From NCBI GenBank assembly GCA_949710005.1, contig OX453273.1:2065322-2129321 (forward strand): a stretch of 64,000 bases of DNA, read 5' to 3'. How positions within the stretch are numbered: position 1 is the stretch's first letter; every line of letters begins with the position of its first letter. A program made the position numbers and the translations under genes. The notes beneath the pieces are model-generated. The model did no database searches. It saw only the letters and a list, made by a program, of their open reading frames with translations, and had not been told where the DNA came from. Below are positions 11,001 through 23,600 of this stretch, piece after piece. This DNA is from Ricordea florida (lineage: Eukaryota > Cnidaria > Anthozoa > Corallimorpharia > Ricordeidae).

Positions 11001-14000
11001 TAGTGAAACAAAAGCAAAAAAAAACAGTATAGCATTGTTTAGTCGTTTTCCAAACATTGGTCGCACATGGTTTGATCCGCAGATGAAAGAATTAGAGCCG
11101 AATGATATACTTAAGTAAACAGTAACACAGTACAGTTCTGTTCAGTAGTTTTCCAAAGGATGGTTACACTGCATGGTTTGATCCACAGATGAAAAATTTA
11201 GAAGCACACTGTATAGTAAAACAAACATTACCACACTACAGTTCTGTTCAGTACTGAGCTTTCCAAAGGATGATTATACTGCATGCTTTGATCCACGGTT
11301 GAAAATGTTAGCACCACGTACACTTTATAGTAAAACAGACAGTGCCGATTTAGAGTACTGTGCTTCCCAAAGGAAGTTAGAAAAACGTTAATCGAATAAG
11401 AAAATCAAACAGCACCAAACAGGCAAATCACTGTTTGAAGTCATTCCAACGGCGGCTCAGAATACAGCATGGCTTCACCTAGAGATAAAGAGGTTACTTC
11501 TGTACAACGTTTCAGAAGTCTGTCTTTTTGTTTCACTCCAGTGTTCAGGACAATCAGGATGAAACCTTGAAGTTCCTTTTTCTTTATTCGGTCTGTGATT
11601 GGCTTTGTCAATCACGTGTTGTATCTGTTTGATATTCGTTGTAGAATCTCTCAGGTTTTCTTTTCGTTGTAGCAGTTCCTCGGTGAGGGTATGTTCTATA
11701 ATTGTCAACGAAATTGGTGGACGGAATTGGGGGGAATCCCCCGCCTTAAATAATCTCTATAAAGATATGCGACTCTGAAGAGTATGGTTTTCGAACTATT
11801 TTGGTATGTAAATTACGTGGATTTTACCCGTTGGATCTGGCATAGTTCTCTGACACATAATCTTGAATCAGGTTCGGTAGCTACGCATGTTTTATGGTAG
11901 TTAAGGCAAGCGAACCTTTTGGTGTAACATCAATAGTCACAGCTTTTATCAAATGCGTTTTAGAATGGAAACAGGTACAAATCTCATACATTTGCTGAGT
12001 ATAGGTTATGTAGGTCTGAAATAGGGTGTAGAATTTTGGCTAAGGCTACAAATACAACATAAAAATTGTTTCGGTCTGAAACAGGATAATGGCATTACAA
12101 CTGTACCAATTATTTGCACACCCCATTTTGTTTCTTATACTATGGCCTCCTTCTCCGGTTGACGCATCACCATTTTGGTGCGCACGTGAAAATGGTATCA
12201 TCGCTCGTTGCCACCATTTTATCCAGAGAAACCAAGGAAATCGGATCATTATTTCAGTTTCGGGGAATGTGATCATTGATTGCTGAATAACTTGTGTGGT
12301 AAGGAAGTAGCCAGGTCTTAAAAACCAGGACCTGATTTCAATCATCTGCTTTATTTTTAGTTTGGTGAGAGGTGGCTGGGGCCCTCTGCCGCGCAGTGGT
12401 TTCGCAGCCAGACCGTTCAGCTATAGGTTTAAGAGTCTAAAGCTTTGTCAGTTTTCTTTATCATTTTAAGCAAAAACAGCAGCAATGCGAAATGATTAGC
12501 ACCGACCAGCTGTTCCTTACTTTATGATTCATTCCTTTTCAGGAGTTCGAGCTTTCGTGGGAAAGTTTAAACGGGCTCCCTGAAGATCCACATACAGAGG
12601 AGAATTTAACAAGCATCCCTCCGCCACCGTTACCAACAAACAGTTTTCATGCTGAAGAGCCATCACAGCTAACTCCACCACCACCCCCCCAACAAGCAGA
12701 GGTAATGAGTGGTGAACAGTTCCCTGTGGACCCTACTGGTTATACATTCGCTGCACCTGGGGGTGAGGGAGAGGCATTGGAAGCCAGGACGGAAGCGAAT
12801 GCTCTGAGACTGGAGAAGGAAAACTTGGTGAGAATGAAAAGAAAACTCGAAGAGCAAGTGCAAAGCTTGGTACAGGAAGTCGCTGCGCTGGAGGCAAAGT
12901 ATGAGGAGCTCAGAGGAATTGCTAAGTGGTAAGGCGTGTACGATAACAACTGGTCAGTGGTGGTATCATGCAGCTAGTAGATGTAATCAATTTGGTTTAT
13001 CAAACAAGTTTATTGATGTAATGACATTCATTCATGTTTTCTCACGATTCATCACTTTCGTAAGTGCACAATTTCATTCACACAGATAATATGTATATAA
13101 TTTGAATTCTGTTTGTCTTAGCTTGGAAACCGAAAATCAACAGCTGTTACAATACGTGCCCTTACAACGCTGTGGTCAGCAGACGTTCCCATCAGAGCAG
13201 ACCAGAGACAGTTCGTTGATGAAGCTTCAAGTATGAAATTACAGTTACTTTGTTAATTTTACTTGTATTGCGGGGCTAGTGTACAATTTTATACAAGATC
13301 TGTGGTTTATGTTCGGTGTCAGAAACGGTGTGAAGATTTTTTTGTTTTGGGCCATTGTTGTCGTGGTCTGCATTGTTGTCGTGGTCTGCATTGTTTGAAT
13401 TTTGGTTTGTTGTCTTTTGTTTAGTCTCCTTCGCAGCCGTTATTAGGGTCGTCAAGCAACGCTCCTCCCCACTAACGGCTGCTCACGAGAGAGACACATT
13501 CCTTTCCCTAAAATTGACCAATAAGAAGCAGGCTTCCATATTCTGAAAACCTGGTCCAAGTCGTTTCGCACGTGTGCATCTGTCATGTTTTGTTTTCGCG
13601 CGCACAGCAAGCGCCCAGCAAATATAACGAGGAATTTGATTGGCGTAGCCGATAACAATAACGTGCATTCTATTGGTTCTCAAAAACAAAGGGAAAGGAA
13701 TGTGTCTCTCTCGTGAGCAGCCGTTAGTGGGGAGGAGCGTTGCGTGACGACCCTAATAACGGCTGCGAAGGAGACTATCTTTTGTTGTATCACCGGTGCG
13801 TCTTACACCGCACATCAGCCAGATCTGTATGTCTCCCTGGAAGCCAGAAAAAAAAAATACACCATAATTGCTCCTATTTTACAAATGCTAGTCAGCTGTA
13901 CAGCATATGAAAACAGAGCTGACAAGCTCTGTTATTTTGTGTTGAATTAACGACAAAGTCTTAACACATTCCAAGTAAGGTTTACCTGTCGACCGTGAAA

Positions 14001-15821
14001 AGACCATAAAGTCGGCTGATCATGAGTTTTTTTTCCCAGTTAAAAGTCTATGAGGAGGACTTTAAGAAAGAGAGATCCGAGCGAGAGAATGCACATGCGG
14101 AAAAAGAACGTTTGAGGGAAGAACTGAATGAAGCAAAGGCCACAATCAGAACTCTGCAACGTCAACTGAAAGAGGTGAGTATCATTAGACTAAACACAAC
14201 AGTAACATGACAGAGGTTATGAGTATCATTAGACTAAACATAACAGAGGCTATGAGTATCATTAGACTAAATATGACAGAGGCTGTGAGTATCATTAGAC
14301 TAAACATGATAGAGGCTGTGTGTATCGTTAGACTAAACATTACAGAGGCTGCGAGTATCATTAGACTAAACATGACAGAGGCTGTGAGTATCATTAGACT
14401 AAACATGACAGAGGCTGCGAGTATCATTAGACTAAGCATTACAGAGGCTGTGAGTATCATTAAACTAAACATGATAGAGGCTGTGTGCATTATGATGTTA
14501 AAATAAACTCGGCGTAACCAATCAGAAAGGTCGTTCCATCACTTAAATTTTCTATAGCAGGTCTTTCTGCATCATCTTCCTGAAGTGCCGTCGAATTAAT
14601 CTCTTGCATGTGTGTTTTTGTTTATTTAGGTTTGGCTAATGAGGCTTTTTATCGTTATACTCTTACAGTGCGACCACTCGAACCAAGTCCACCTAAACAA
14701 ATTTTCACATAAATTATCCAGTCACGATCGGCTACCCAAACAAATTTTCACATAAATTATCCAGTCACGATCGGCTCTCTTAACAATGGAATCTCTACAA
14801 ATGTTTAATTTTTCGCTTAAAATGCAAATAATTTGCTCTATAACTGTACAAAACATATCAAAATTGAAAAAGAATCATCTTAGTCGGTAGAAAAACCCCA
14901 CAAATCTGTTGCTCAGCGTCGAAACAGACATTGAAAATTTCAATGAAAATTGATTTGGGTAGCCTTGGTTCGAGTTGTCGGACTGTAACTTTATAAAACT
15001 AGAGTTGCATGTGTTTTTTTTCTTATGTACTGGAGATCGTTAAGTCAATAGACTAAGAGGACCCCAGTTACTAATGTCTGTTTACTATTAGTATGTAAAT
15101 AAATACATTAATTGATTAATACATGTTGTTTTCTTTCCCAGGCTCTCACGGGAGAAGGAGGATACGGAAACGCTCAGTTTGGCCGCGGCGAACCAATCAT
15201 AAACGAACCCTACTACCCTTACATGCCTGCAAAGTACCCCCTGAATTACCAAATGGCACGCACCTACTCCGCGGGGTACATTGGACCGAGTGCTAGTCAA
15301 GTGAGTATAACTTGTGTTTTGCTGGCAGTTGCAGAGTAAAATATATAGGCACTGATCACGCGACACAGTAAACAAACTCGTTGCCAGGAATCCTTAGTAT
15401 CACCCCGGTAGTAGCCTTGGATTTTTTGCGTGTTACTAGTTCATAATGGGAGCTCTAGGATCGCTAGTTTGATTCCTTCCGAAAATACAAGGAAAGACTG
15501 GGAGCGAGGTTGAAAAATTGAATGAGCACCTAGACATCCGTACTAAGATGTTGCAGCTTTTCGTTAGAATGAATCAACATTTGTATCAGCAAGATTTTTT
15601 CATGGTCTTTTGTTTTCAGATGAAAGATTAAAAATGGTGGCATTGGGTTTTGTTTGTATTATTTCGCGGGCATTTATCATGATTTTTTCGTCTTATAGGA
15701 CGTGCTACGTCGTGAACATGCGTACAATCAACGGAAGGCGTTCCTGTCACCGGACATGACAGCCATCATTGACCATGACGTCGTTGACGGGTCAAAACTG
15801 AGATCGCTTAATAGTATTTAG
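8048..15821 (+). CDS. TNIP/ABIN-like UBAN-domain protein (six exons)
   Basis: Exons 8048-8275, 12543-12928, 13122-13230, 14040-14174, 15142-15300 and 15699-15821 join in phase to 379 codons; stop TAG 15819-15821. Residues 1-76 are a charged coiled coil. Residues 77-205 begin with a proline-rich linker (including PPPPPQQ) and end in a second coiled coil. Exon 4 (residues 242-286) carries VYEEDFKKERSERENAHAEK, the signature of the UBAN domain that binds linear ubiquitin in TNIP/ABIN, optineurin and NEMO; the VYEEDF and ERS spacing is closest to TNIP. The tail is Tyr/Pro-rich (YYPYMPAKYPLNYQM). TNIP proteins are cytosolic adaptors restraining NF-kB and cell-death signalling. Exon 1 is joined over a 4.3-kb intron through a weak donor (GAG|gtagta), so its membership is the least certain part. 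No C-terminal zinc finger of the NEMO/optineurin type is seen. Confidence 0.75.
8276..11036. other. TNIP-like intron 1, left part
   Basis: No convincing exon on either strand. Several long minus-strand open stretches (9271-9650, 10640-10921) have no recognisable motif or splice framework and are treated as chance. Confidence 0.45.
11037..11370. repeat. Degenerate tandem repeat, about 115-bp unit, 3 copies
   Basis: Blocks containing TTTTCCAAAGGATGGTTACA, then TGGTTTGATCCACAGATGAA and ACAGTTCTGTTCAGTA recur three times in the same order with small indels (11045, 11150, 11260). It lies inside intron 1 of the TNIP-like gene. Confidence 0.6.
13422..13777. mobile_element. 356-bp MITE, 9-bp TSD (Mutator-like)
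   Basis: An inverted repeat of about 88 bp (outer end TAGTCTCCTTCGCAG) has one visible mismatch between arms. The element is flanked by the exact 9-bp duplication TCTTTTGTT at 13413-13421 and 13778-13786. Long near-identical TIRs with a 9-bp TSD are typical of MULE-type MITEs. It has no coding capacity and sits in an intron of the TNIP-like gene; the arm identity implies a recent insertion. Confidence 0.8.
14172..14495 (+). repeat. 33-bp minisatellite derived from a 5' splice site
   Basis: About nine units of 33 bp (GAGTATCATTAGACTAAACA plus ACAGAGGCTGT) follow directly from the donor of the UBAN exon (GAG|gtgagtatcattagac). The donor itself is the first unit. Later units keep GTGAGTAT at 14285, 14384 and 14450, GCGAGTAT in two others, and decayed forms elsewhere. 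The unit is a multiple of three, so it looks open in several frames; that is not evidence of coding. Confidence 0.85.
14695..14776. repeat. Direct duplication, 39-bp match, 43-bp period
   Basis: AAACAAATTTTCACATAAAT through GATCGGCT occurs twice without visible mismatch (14695-14733 and 14738-14776), in an intron of the TNIP-like gene. Confidence 0.75.
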
Positions 15822-15854
15822 CTTGAATGCGAGATTGTAAGGCCATATACCTCT

Positions 15855-15950
15855 GACGTTTCTAAAAGATGCTCAGTTTAAAGGGACGCCTTGTTTGTTG
15901 TGTTCAAAGATGCTCAGTTTGAAAGGATGCCTTCTTTGTTGTGTTCATCG
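15855..15950. repeat. Tandem duplication in the TNIP-like 3' UTR
   Basis: AAAGATGCTCAGTTT(A/G)AA followed by GATGCC- or GACGCC-type sequence and TTTGTTGTGTTCA occurs twice, just after the stop codon. Confidence 0.65.
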
Positions 15951-16203
15951 CGCTACGCACATTTAGTTTGGTCATACTGTGCTTCTGGGTTCTTCTCGTC
16001 TCGAAAGAGAAGCAAGTTCTCATCGTATTCAGACTCACTGGTATTAATAGACAGCAGTATCCCTTTATATGGACTATATAGGTATCGTGGTTTTTTTTCG
16101 GCCGATTTGATCATAAATAGGGTATCGATTTTAGCACTCGCGTTATAGTGAGGAATTCTGAGCTCGAAACTTTAATTTACATTTGCAGTATTGTAACCTA
16201 CCT

Positions 16204-16209
16204 AATAAA
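16204..16209 (+). promoter_or_regulatory. Poly(A) signal AATAAA, TNIP-like gene
   Basis: The first AATAAA downstream of the stop at 15821, about 385 bases into the 3' UTR, in a T/A-rich context. Confidence 0.55.
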
Positions 16210-16665
16210 AGCTGATAAACATTGACTTAACGTTGGTCTGAACTATGGAAATAATTATAGGGCAGTTCTGAAACAGGGCATTGATTTAAAGGTGAAGCAA
16301 GAAATAATGTGTCAAATTTTTGGTCAGAAATTTTTTTCATAACTAGGGTAAGGGTCCCTATCCAATTTTTCTGGGAGTACCCCCCCCCCCCTTCCGTAAA
16401 CAGGTGACAATATCATTTGCCTTTAAACTTTAAATTTCACTCAGTGATATATTTTCATCGTCAGGAATCGAACAAGCGTCTTTTAGTGTCTAAAGTTGCT
16501 AGGCAACCTTAACGCACACTAACAGAAAGAGAAATGTTTGGACTATTCGTGGTATTCTCGGAAGAATCGACACCCTTTCGGCTTTGTCTGCGAAATACTG
16601 CCGAGGAAGGCGCTTGTCCTTATATATTCAAGCACTGACGTTTTTACGATAACGGTTGAGTACAA

Positions 16666-16779
16666 TCAGTTTACTTTCGGTGATTGCTCAAGCAATTTTC
16701 TCCTCTTCTTATCGACTTTCAGTTCTTCAGGAGTTATATTGCCGCCTTTAACGAATAAGTTATCATTGTTAGGATCCAT
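16666..16779 (-). CDS. Candidate small ORF or first exon, unknown
   Basis: Minus strand ATG at 16779 opens 37 codons (MDPNNDNLFVKGG, then a basic stretch KVDKKRRKLLEQ) ending TGA. A GT donor (AAA|gtaaac) lies two codons before the stop, so it could be a first exon. It lies downstream of the Gremlin-like stop and might instead be noise in that 3' UTR. No homology recognised. Confidence 0.2.
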   Translation of the reverse strand: MDPNNDNLFVKGGNITPEELKVDKKRRKLLEQSPKVN

Positions 16780-16964
16780 TATGTGATTTCAAGTTCCTCA
16801 ATCTTCCTGTGAGGTCTAAAAGTGTACGACACGGACTGTCTATCCCGCAACCGCGTCAGACTCTTCAGCCAGTCGACATGCTTGAGCCGAAAGTACCTTC
16901 GAGCACGTCTTGTACAACTTCGTAATAAGTCGACTGGGTTTCCTTTTTCTTTGGCGTTCTTTCT

Positions 16965-17372
16965 CTAGACTGACGTACATCTACACCTCTTGCTGTGGAG
17001 GTACTTATATTTTTTGATCTTGACAGGTAAAAAAGGACATTGCAGAGTTACAGTTTTCACGAATGTGCGCTGAGGCACGCAGCTTGTACAGGAATGAAAC
17101 AACGGTTCTTCGGACGAGTGACTCGGTATGTAGTATGAGTTACACTGGCCATAGCAGTAATTATTGAGCACTTCCACTGGCAGACATCCGGGAACTCGTA
17201 TTGTTTGTTTGAGCGGGCGTGTCTTACACCAGTCCTCTTTGAGCTCGGTTTTCTTCATGATAAACAGCTCGTCACTTTCTTCTGCTGTTAAACCATCTCC
17301 TTGAACTGTGGACGGACGACAAACGGTCCTCTCCAGCAGCAGACAAATAAAAATAACTAACACGTTTTTCAT
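16965..17372 (-). CDS. Gremlin-like secreted BMP antagonist (DAN family)
   Basis: A 135-residue protein in a single coding exon, with an acceptor (TTGCAG|GAGACAAAATG) just upstream of the start, suggesting a 5' UTR intron. Residues 1-18 form a signal peptide (MKNVLVIFICLLLERTVC). The C-terminal half is a DAN-type cystine knot: DWCKTRPLKQTI, then PGC, NNYCYGQCNSYYIPSH, HSCTSC, TLQCP and a terminal KRCRCTSV. Nine cysteines in this order, the CYGQCNS(F/Y)YIP block and the RCRC end match Gremlin rather than Cerberus or sclerostin. Gremlins bind BMP ligands extracellularly and block receptor access. The protein is short N-terminal to the knot, as in compact Gremlins. Confidence 0.9.
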   Translation of the reverse strand: MKNVLVIFICLLLERTVCRPSTVQGDGLTAEESDELFIMKKTELKEDWCKTRPLKQTIRVPGCLPVEVLNNYCYGQCNSYYIPSHSSEEPLFHSCTSCVPQRTFVKTVTLQCPFLPVKIKKYKYLHSKRCRCTSV

Positions 17373-17496
17373 TTTGTCTCCTGCAAAAGGAAAAGAAAAA
17401 ACGATTGAAAGAGATCAACTCAGCCTCCTTCTCCACGATGTTGCGCTAATATTTCGACATCATTCTATGCTTTTGGACAGATACACTTCCGAAAAA

Positions 17497-17650
17497 AAAA
17501 AATAATAATAATAGTAGTAGTAGCAGCAACTTAGTCTTCCTCGTCTATCGAGAGACAACCTATAGTAGCAGCAGCAGCAGCAGCAGCAGTAGCAGCAGTA
17601 GCTGCAGTAGCAGTAGTGGTGGTGGTGGTGGTGGTGGTAGTAGTAGTAGG
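17497..17650. repeat. Compound trinucleotide microsatellite
   Basis: AAT, AGT, AGC and GGT tracts follow one another, broken by a 50-base unique stretch, just upstream of the Gremlin-like gene. Confidence 0.85.
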
Positions 17651-20600
17651 ATTTTCTTTATTTGTTTAGTTATTTAGCTTTTAACAAGGCATTGGAGACA
17701 GTAAATTGTGGTATAATGGTATACGAACAAAGAGAGGACTGTAAACAATGAAGAGTGCTGCTCTAAGTAGTCGAATCAAGCCCTGTATTCCTGTCATTGT
17801 ATTTGCACGATTCATTTCCTTTTTGTCAAGTCGACGTGCCCTTGACCTTTCAACCTCCGTGATTAACCTCCCAAAATGTCATCTTTATAGACTACCCAAA
17901 AATTATAAGAACCTGAAGAAAATTGCTCTGAAACTCTACAACATGATCACAACTGCACAATACAAACTTAGAAAACTGTAGCAAAAGTTTTGTCACTGTT
18001 TCCATTAACAGTCCATTTACAGTGAATAAGGGTTACCAGGAGCCCATCAAGGGGAGCCTCTATCTCCACTAACTCCTTGAGTCAACCCTTTCCCAAGTAG
18101 ATTTATTTTTAGAACGACGTTTCTCCCGCGAAAAGTATCATGTTCCAGTTGAGTAAACCATGAACTGAGGAAAAAAAATGGCGGACGAAAGGGAAAACCA
18201 TCCAGTAGCTCGTCTATTGACTGTTTTTCCCTTTTCCATGTATTGTTTTCCTGATTTTACAGTCGTAGGGGACTGGGTATCAATGAATTAAAGTCAATGA
18301 ACAACCAGACTGAGCATGAAGTGATGGAATACGTTTTCCCAAGTTCTCGCAAGCTCATGTGTAGTGTGTTATAGCCTTCAGTTCCCATGTAAGCTTTGCG
18401 AAAACTGTCGATAATGAAACGTGGGCTCCTGGGGTTACTCAGTTCTGGAACTTTTGAAAAAGCGATAATCTATGGTGTGCATGTGTTAACGGCCTTCTGT
18501 GACTATTGGCGCGAAAACAATAATAATAATAATAATAATAATAATGAATAATAATAATAATAATGGTATATGTGTACAAAAATTTGTCTACGTGTAAATG
18601 TATAACCTCACCTCCAGAACACTGAGTAAGCACTGCAAGTTAACCTAGCGCTCGAAGGTTTTGCAACTATGACTTCCACGATTGTTAACTAGAACTATGC
18701 CTTAGGTGAGACAGAATTAAAGTATTTATAGTGTATGTGAAGTTATGGAACAACCGATTATCTCTAAATTAAGATATTAAGTCATGTCGCATGTCTCGCG
18801 TCAAACCGAAATATGACGCTAGGCCGAGTACAAGAAATGATCTCAAGTCTAGCAAAAATGACGTAACCAAACATGACAACATGAAAACCCTTTTCATCAA
18901 CCTACGTTGCTAAAAAAAACACTTAAAACTAGCGTCAATGCTGATATTTGTTCCACTCTAAAACGGACACAGAACGAGTATTAGTAGTGTTCAGTATCTA
19001 TTCACACCCAGCTGCAGCATTTCCTTTACTATATGGACAATTTCCTTCTACATTTGAACTACATTTTACTTAAAACTCTTGACGTACGATTGAACATGGC
19101 TATTTTGAACTCTAAAGGAAACGAAAGGTAGTTCGGGATAGTCGATAATGAATGACCGAAAAAACAGGGGTTAGGGAAAAGCGCTTGGGTTCTAGATAAC
19201 ACCGAGCATTCGACTATATCAGGAGCCCATTACCTGACTATATCGAGATTCGACTGTGTTGTATTAATTTAGTTGTGTTTCAAATATAAGTAAATAATTT
19301 GAATAGTTACTTAATGGAAATACATTATATGCTTCACTTATCTCCATCTTTTTCCTTCAAGGGCATTAACCTTTTTTTATTTGTTACTATGTCAAATTTC
19401 CTGCAGTCGCCAGCCAAGCATTACTTGCAATCAGTTGATTTCCTGTCACTCGTAAAATTGACGAGAAAGAGAAAGATGTACAAACGAACGATGACGGCAA
19501 GACTAACTACAATGATGTTCAATGTATCTTGAACGTCGATAATAAAGTTTCCTATTCTTGAGGTCTTAATTCAAAGTAAATACTCAGTATAATGTAATAC
19601 AGGAAATAGCAAGTCAGACGAAGTAACAACATAACTACGAAAGTACGCGAAAATAAGCGATCGAAAAATGTCAAATATCTATATGGGAAATGATCAAAAC
19701 GCTCCTCACAAAATGAAAGTGTTTTCAAAAGATTCTCAGGGAACTAAGGTTTCATTTTATGATTCCACTCTTAGATAACTAAAAGGAATCCGAGAATGGC
19801 CATGATTTTTACACATTAAAAAAACGTATTAAAAAAATTGCGTGACGTGCCAAATGTTCTTGAGGGTAGTTTATCAATATGACAAGCAAGGATGAAGTCG
19901 ATCATAACACACTGATATCTTTCTTTCAGTTACATTTCCAACTCAAAATAAACCTGAAAACCTGAAACAGCTCCAGGCGCCCTTATATATAGCGGGGGAT
20001 TCGTTCAATTTCTCTTTGTTTCTTCCTAGCTTTTTTAGTTATAAACCAGTGTACAACAAAAGACGCCGGATTAGACCCACTGTCTATCAACGCTTGAAGC
20101 TACTTGTATTGGCTCCCATTCCAAGCATTCTGAAGATTGCCAAACCATCTATTACCAGCGTTAAACCTTGAGCTTTGATCTATCGTTTTCAAAACTATTT
20201 AAACCCCACCAAAACGAAAAAGACCTATGTGCTTGTAGCTTTATTATTGTGTGGAGTAAAACTGTGTAGTGTTGTCACTTCGGAAAACAAGAGTTGGCTG
20301 AAATGGAGGAAGCCTTAAAATGTATGCTTCATGCACCTCACTGACGGTGTCGCTGCTTTAATGATGTGACCTCAAATATGTTTTGAAGATTTATCAATTT
20401 TGTGTAGTTTCAGACCAAAGTTGGTAACGTGTGGAACCATCGAGTACTTTCATTCACTGACAGCCGGTTACATTTGAGAGCATTTACAAGTATGCCAGAC
20501 ATTCCTTGAGTCAGAAATTCCGACACATTGAGTCTAAGGTTTCTATCTAATAACCACTAAAAAAATTACTTCGAGCATAGACTTAAATTTTGGTGCGTAA

Positions 20601-23600
20601 AGTTGAATGTAGTTTACGAAGCCGAGCTCATGCATCACGCTTTTACTTGATTGCCGAGTTTGCCAAATCCAAACTTTGAACAAGAGTCGAGCGCCTATAC
20701 TGAACTTAACTTTTACCGCTATAATTTTCTCATCGGTGTGAGGCGTCAACAATAAGGACGATAAAACCCGAGATATTTTGACAAAATTTTTATCAGTCAG
20801 TGCCAGAGCGGTGTCATACATGGACTACGAGAAAACATAAAGTTTTCTTTAGCAAACAGGAATTTTGAAAATATAATTATGACCGTCTGCAATAGCAAAC
20901 AAGGCTAACTACGCACTCACTACAGTATTCATGTTTTTAATCGCAGACTATCAATGGTCTGTGGTAGGTACGTATACGAATTAACTATATTAATAGAAAT
21001 TGCATCATTAGAGTTCGCTCGTGCATGAAATGGTACCAAGCAACATTTATCACAGGTGTATTTACAAAGTTTGTTTGCTCAAATAGTACATTAATCAAAT
21101 CTCTGCGTGCTAGAATTGAACAACATTCTCACAGAACGCGTGTCACACATTGAGACGTAAACAAAATCAAACAATATAATCATGATTAACTGTTGTTTTT
21201 GTTCTCTTTCAAGTCTTTCACAATTCCGCGGCTCCAGACAGGCGCCCAAGACCGCCCTTTTTCACTATTCAGAACCGACACAAGAAAATCAGAACGTCGG
21301 CAAATAATTCGCTCTGGCGGCGATAGGGAAAAAACGCACTCGGCTGTGCGCACAAGTTTAATAGCTGCATGCTATTCGTCGATTAATTGGCACTTAAGAC
21401 ATTAATTAACTGGGGGGGAACTCTAAAAAGACTTAAATTTTCTCTTACTAAGTAAAAATTTAAGAGGTTTAAAAAGCGTGCATTTACAACGGGAGAAGTG
21501 AAAATCAACATGCGAGATAATGATTTCATCGCTACGTGAGGAAATTGATTTCTAATCGCTTTTAAACAAGATCTTTATTAGATAAACAGCATTTGCAGTT
21601 TTTTTTGGTGACATTCTAAACCAAGTAGTTTTCTCTGCGGGGAGTTTATTGTTCCAGTTTTAGAGTTAGGACTTATGCAAGGTGCATTTTCCTTTAACTT
21701 AAAGTAACATTGCGCTAAATAAACAAAAGAGTCAATTCAAGGAAAATAAAGAAACACTCTCATGATGTGTGTATTTTTCCAGTAGGATGTAAAATAGGGG
21801 CATTATGTCTATATAACAACCGTTTCAATAGCTTTCTATTTAGTTAGAAGTAAATATTTATTGTTTATGCCAGGAGCCCATTACTGTTTATGCTCCTTCC
21901 CGATCACGAACTCTGATATTTTGTTACGAGGCAATATGCCAAAGAGGAAAACTGAAAGCGAAGGCTCTTAAACCACTCAAGGTTATGAACTCGACGAAAC
22001 TTGTCCAGCCGTATATCACGGAATATCTTGAAAAGCTACGGTCGTTGTTTTGCTCTTCGTTCAAGTCCCTAAGTCGCTAAGTGTAGTGTAGAAAAAATTA
22101 AGCTAGCTAAAAATGCGGGCCTACTTAAAAAACGACCCCAAAGTGTGCAACTTGTAATTTTTTGCTACCAAAGGTCATCCTTACTACAGCGCCTGCAGGA
22201 AAACGCGTTGGAAAACGTTAGTACCTTCTCAATTAATGCTGTAAGTAAATGAAAGTTATCGATTAAAACGCGTTCACTGCTTTTTGGTCCGTATTTTCCA
22301 TCGTTTCCCAGCTTCCCTTTCTTTTCTTGTGCTCATTGAAAGTGCCCAGAAAAACATTGATCGTCCTTGATTTTCCGAATTCCAGAATAAACGAGACCTC
22401 AAAGTGAATCAACTCCTGACCAGAAACGTTTAGACGGCCTCAATTCAAAAAAACAAAAAAACACTATTCCACACCAGAGGCTAAACTTTTTTTGTAAACC
22501 GGAGCACGATAAAATGAACATGGGGGTTTGAAGGCAGCGACTAATCGGATGATATGAGAAAAAAATATAAGCTGTGGGCCAGTTAACCACAGACGAACAT
22601 TCGTTGCAATACGCGAAATAAGACAAAAGTAGCTTTACTTTAAGTGCAACCTGCGGCTTCTTTTCGTTCCAGGGAATCATTGAGTTACAATGCACGAATT
22701 TTCCTTTTCCCTTTTTGTGCAGGGTATAGACTAAATGGCAAAATGTTGTGCTCATGACGCATCGAGAAATGATTTGCAAACTAAATGCGGGGGCTACACA
22801 CGTAAAGACTTAACCTCTTGATTCAAGGGTCTATGTTGTTAAACTCAGTCTCCTGAAGTGTATTCAACTTGTTAAACCTTGAACGGATTAGAAAATATTG
22901 CAGTAGCAGACTGCAAAAGTGCAAATTGTAGATATGGATACTTACGGCTCAGTAAATACGTATTCGTATTCCTAGGAGTGACGTGCCTTCTCTTAGCAGC
23001 GATTTCGCGAACGTCAGATCAAGGGAGTTTCTATGCTAGCTTTGAAGGGGGACTCTTAATTATACCAGGGTCGGTAACCTGTTGATTGTGGTCGACTTAA
23101 GTGGCGGTAGTTCTTTTAAGTTGTCCTCTTTCAATTGTGATTGGACCACAGTCTGTTATTTAATGATATCGCGGGCTGAGATAGCATTTAAGCAAGCGTC
23201 ATCGTGGCCATTATCGGGAATACATATCAAATTGGGGTGAGCACTTATGCCAAGGAGAAAAAAAAAGAAGCAAAGGATATAAATAGCGCAAACAAGCAGC
23301 TTCATTTCACAGGCGCAAGCCTGATGGCCACCTCACACCATCAGTAATACGTCGCAGCAATTCGGTAGCAATAATATTTATATATATATATATACGATTC
23401 CTCAGCTAATCTATGATGAGCATCAGAGCGTTGTAATCGAATCGTCTTTATATTATTCTTGGCGACAAGTTGCCTCATCTAGGATGGTAGCGCCTCGCCG
23501 GCAGACCACTCGGCTGGGAAATCATTTGTAATGGGAGCGCAAGCTAATCTGCCCAAATTCCACAACATCGCTTTGTAGATCAATCAATAAAAAAAAAACA

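Noticed and set aside
22399-22779. 126-codon minus-strand ORF as a gene
   Set aside because: No motif, no splice framework and no signal; length is within chance for this window.
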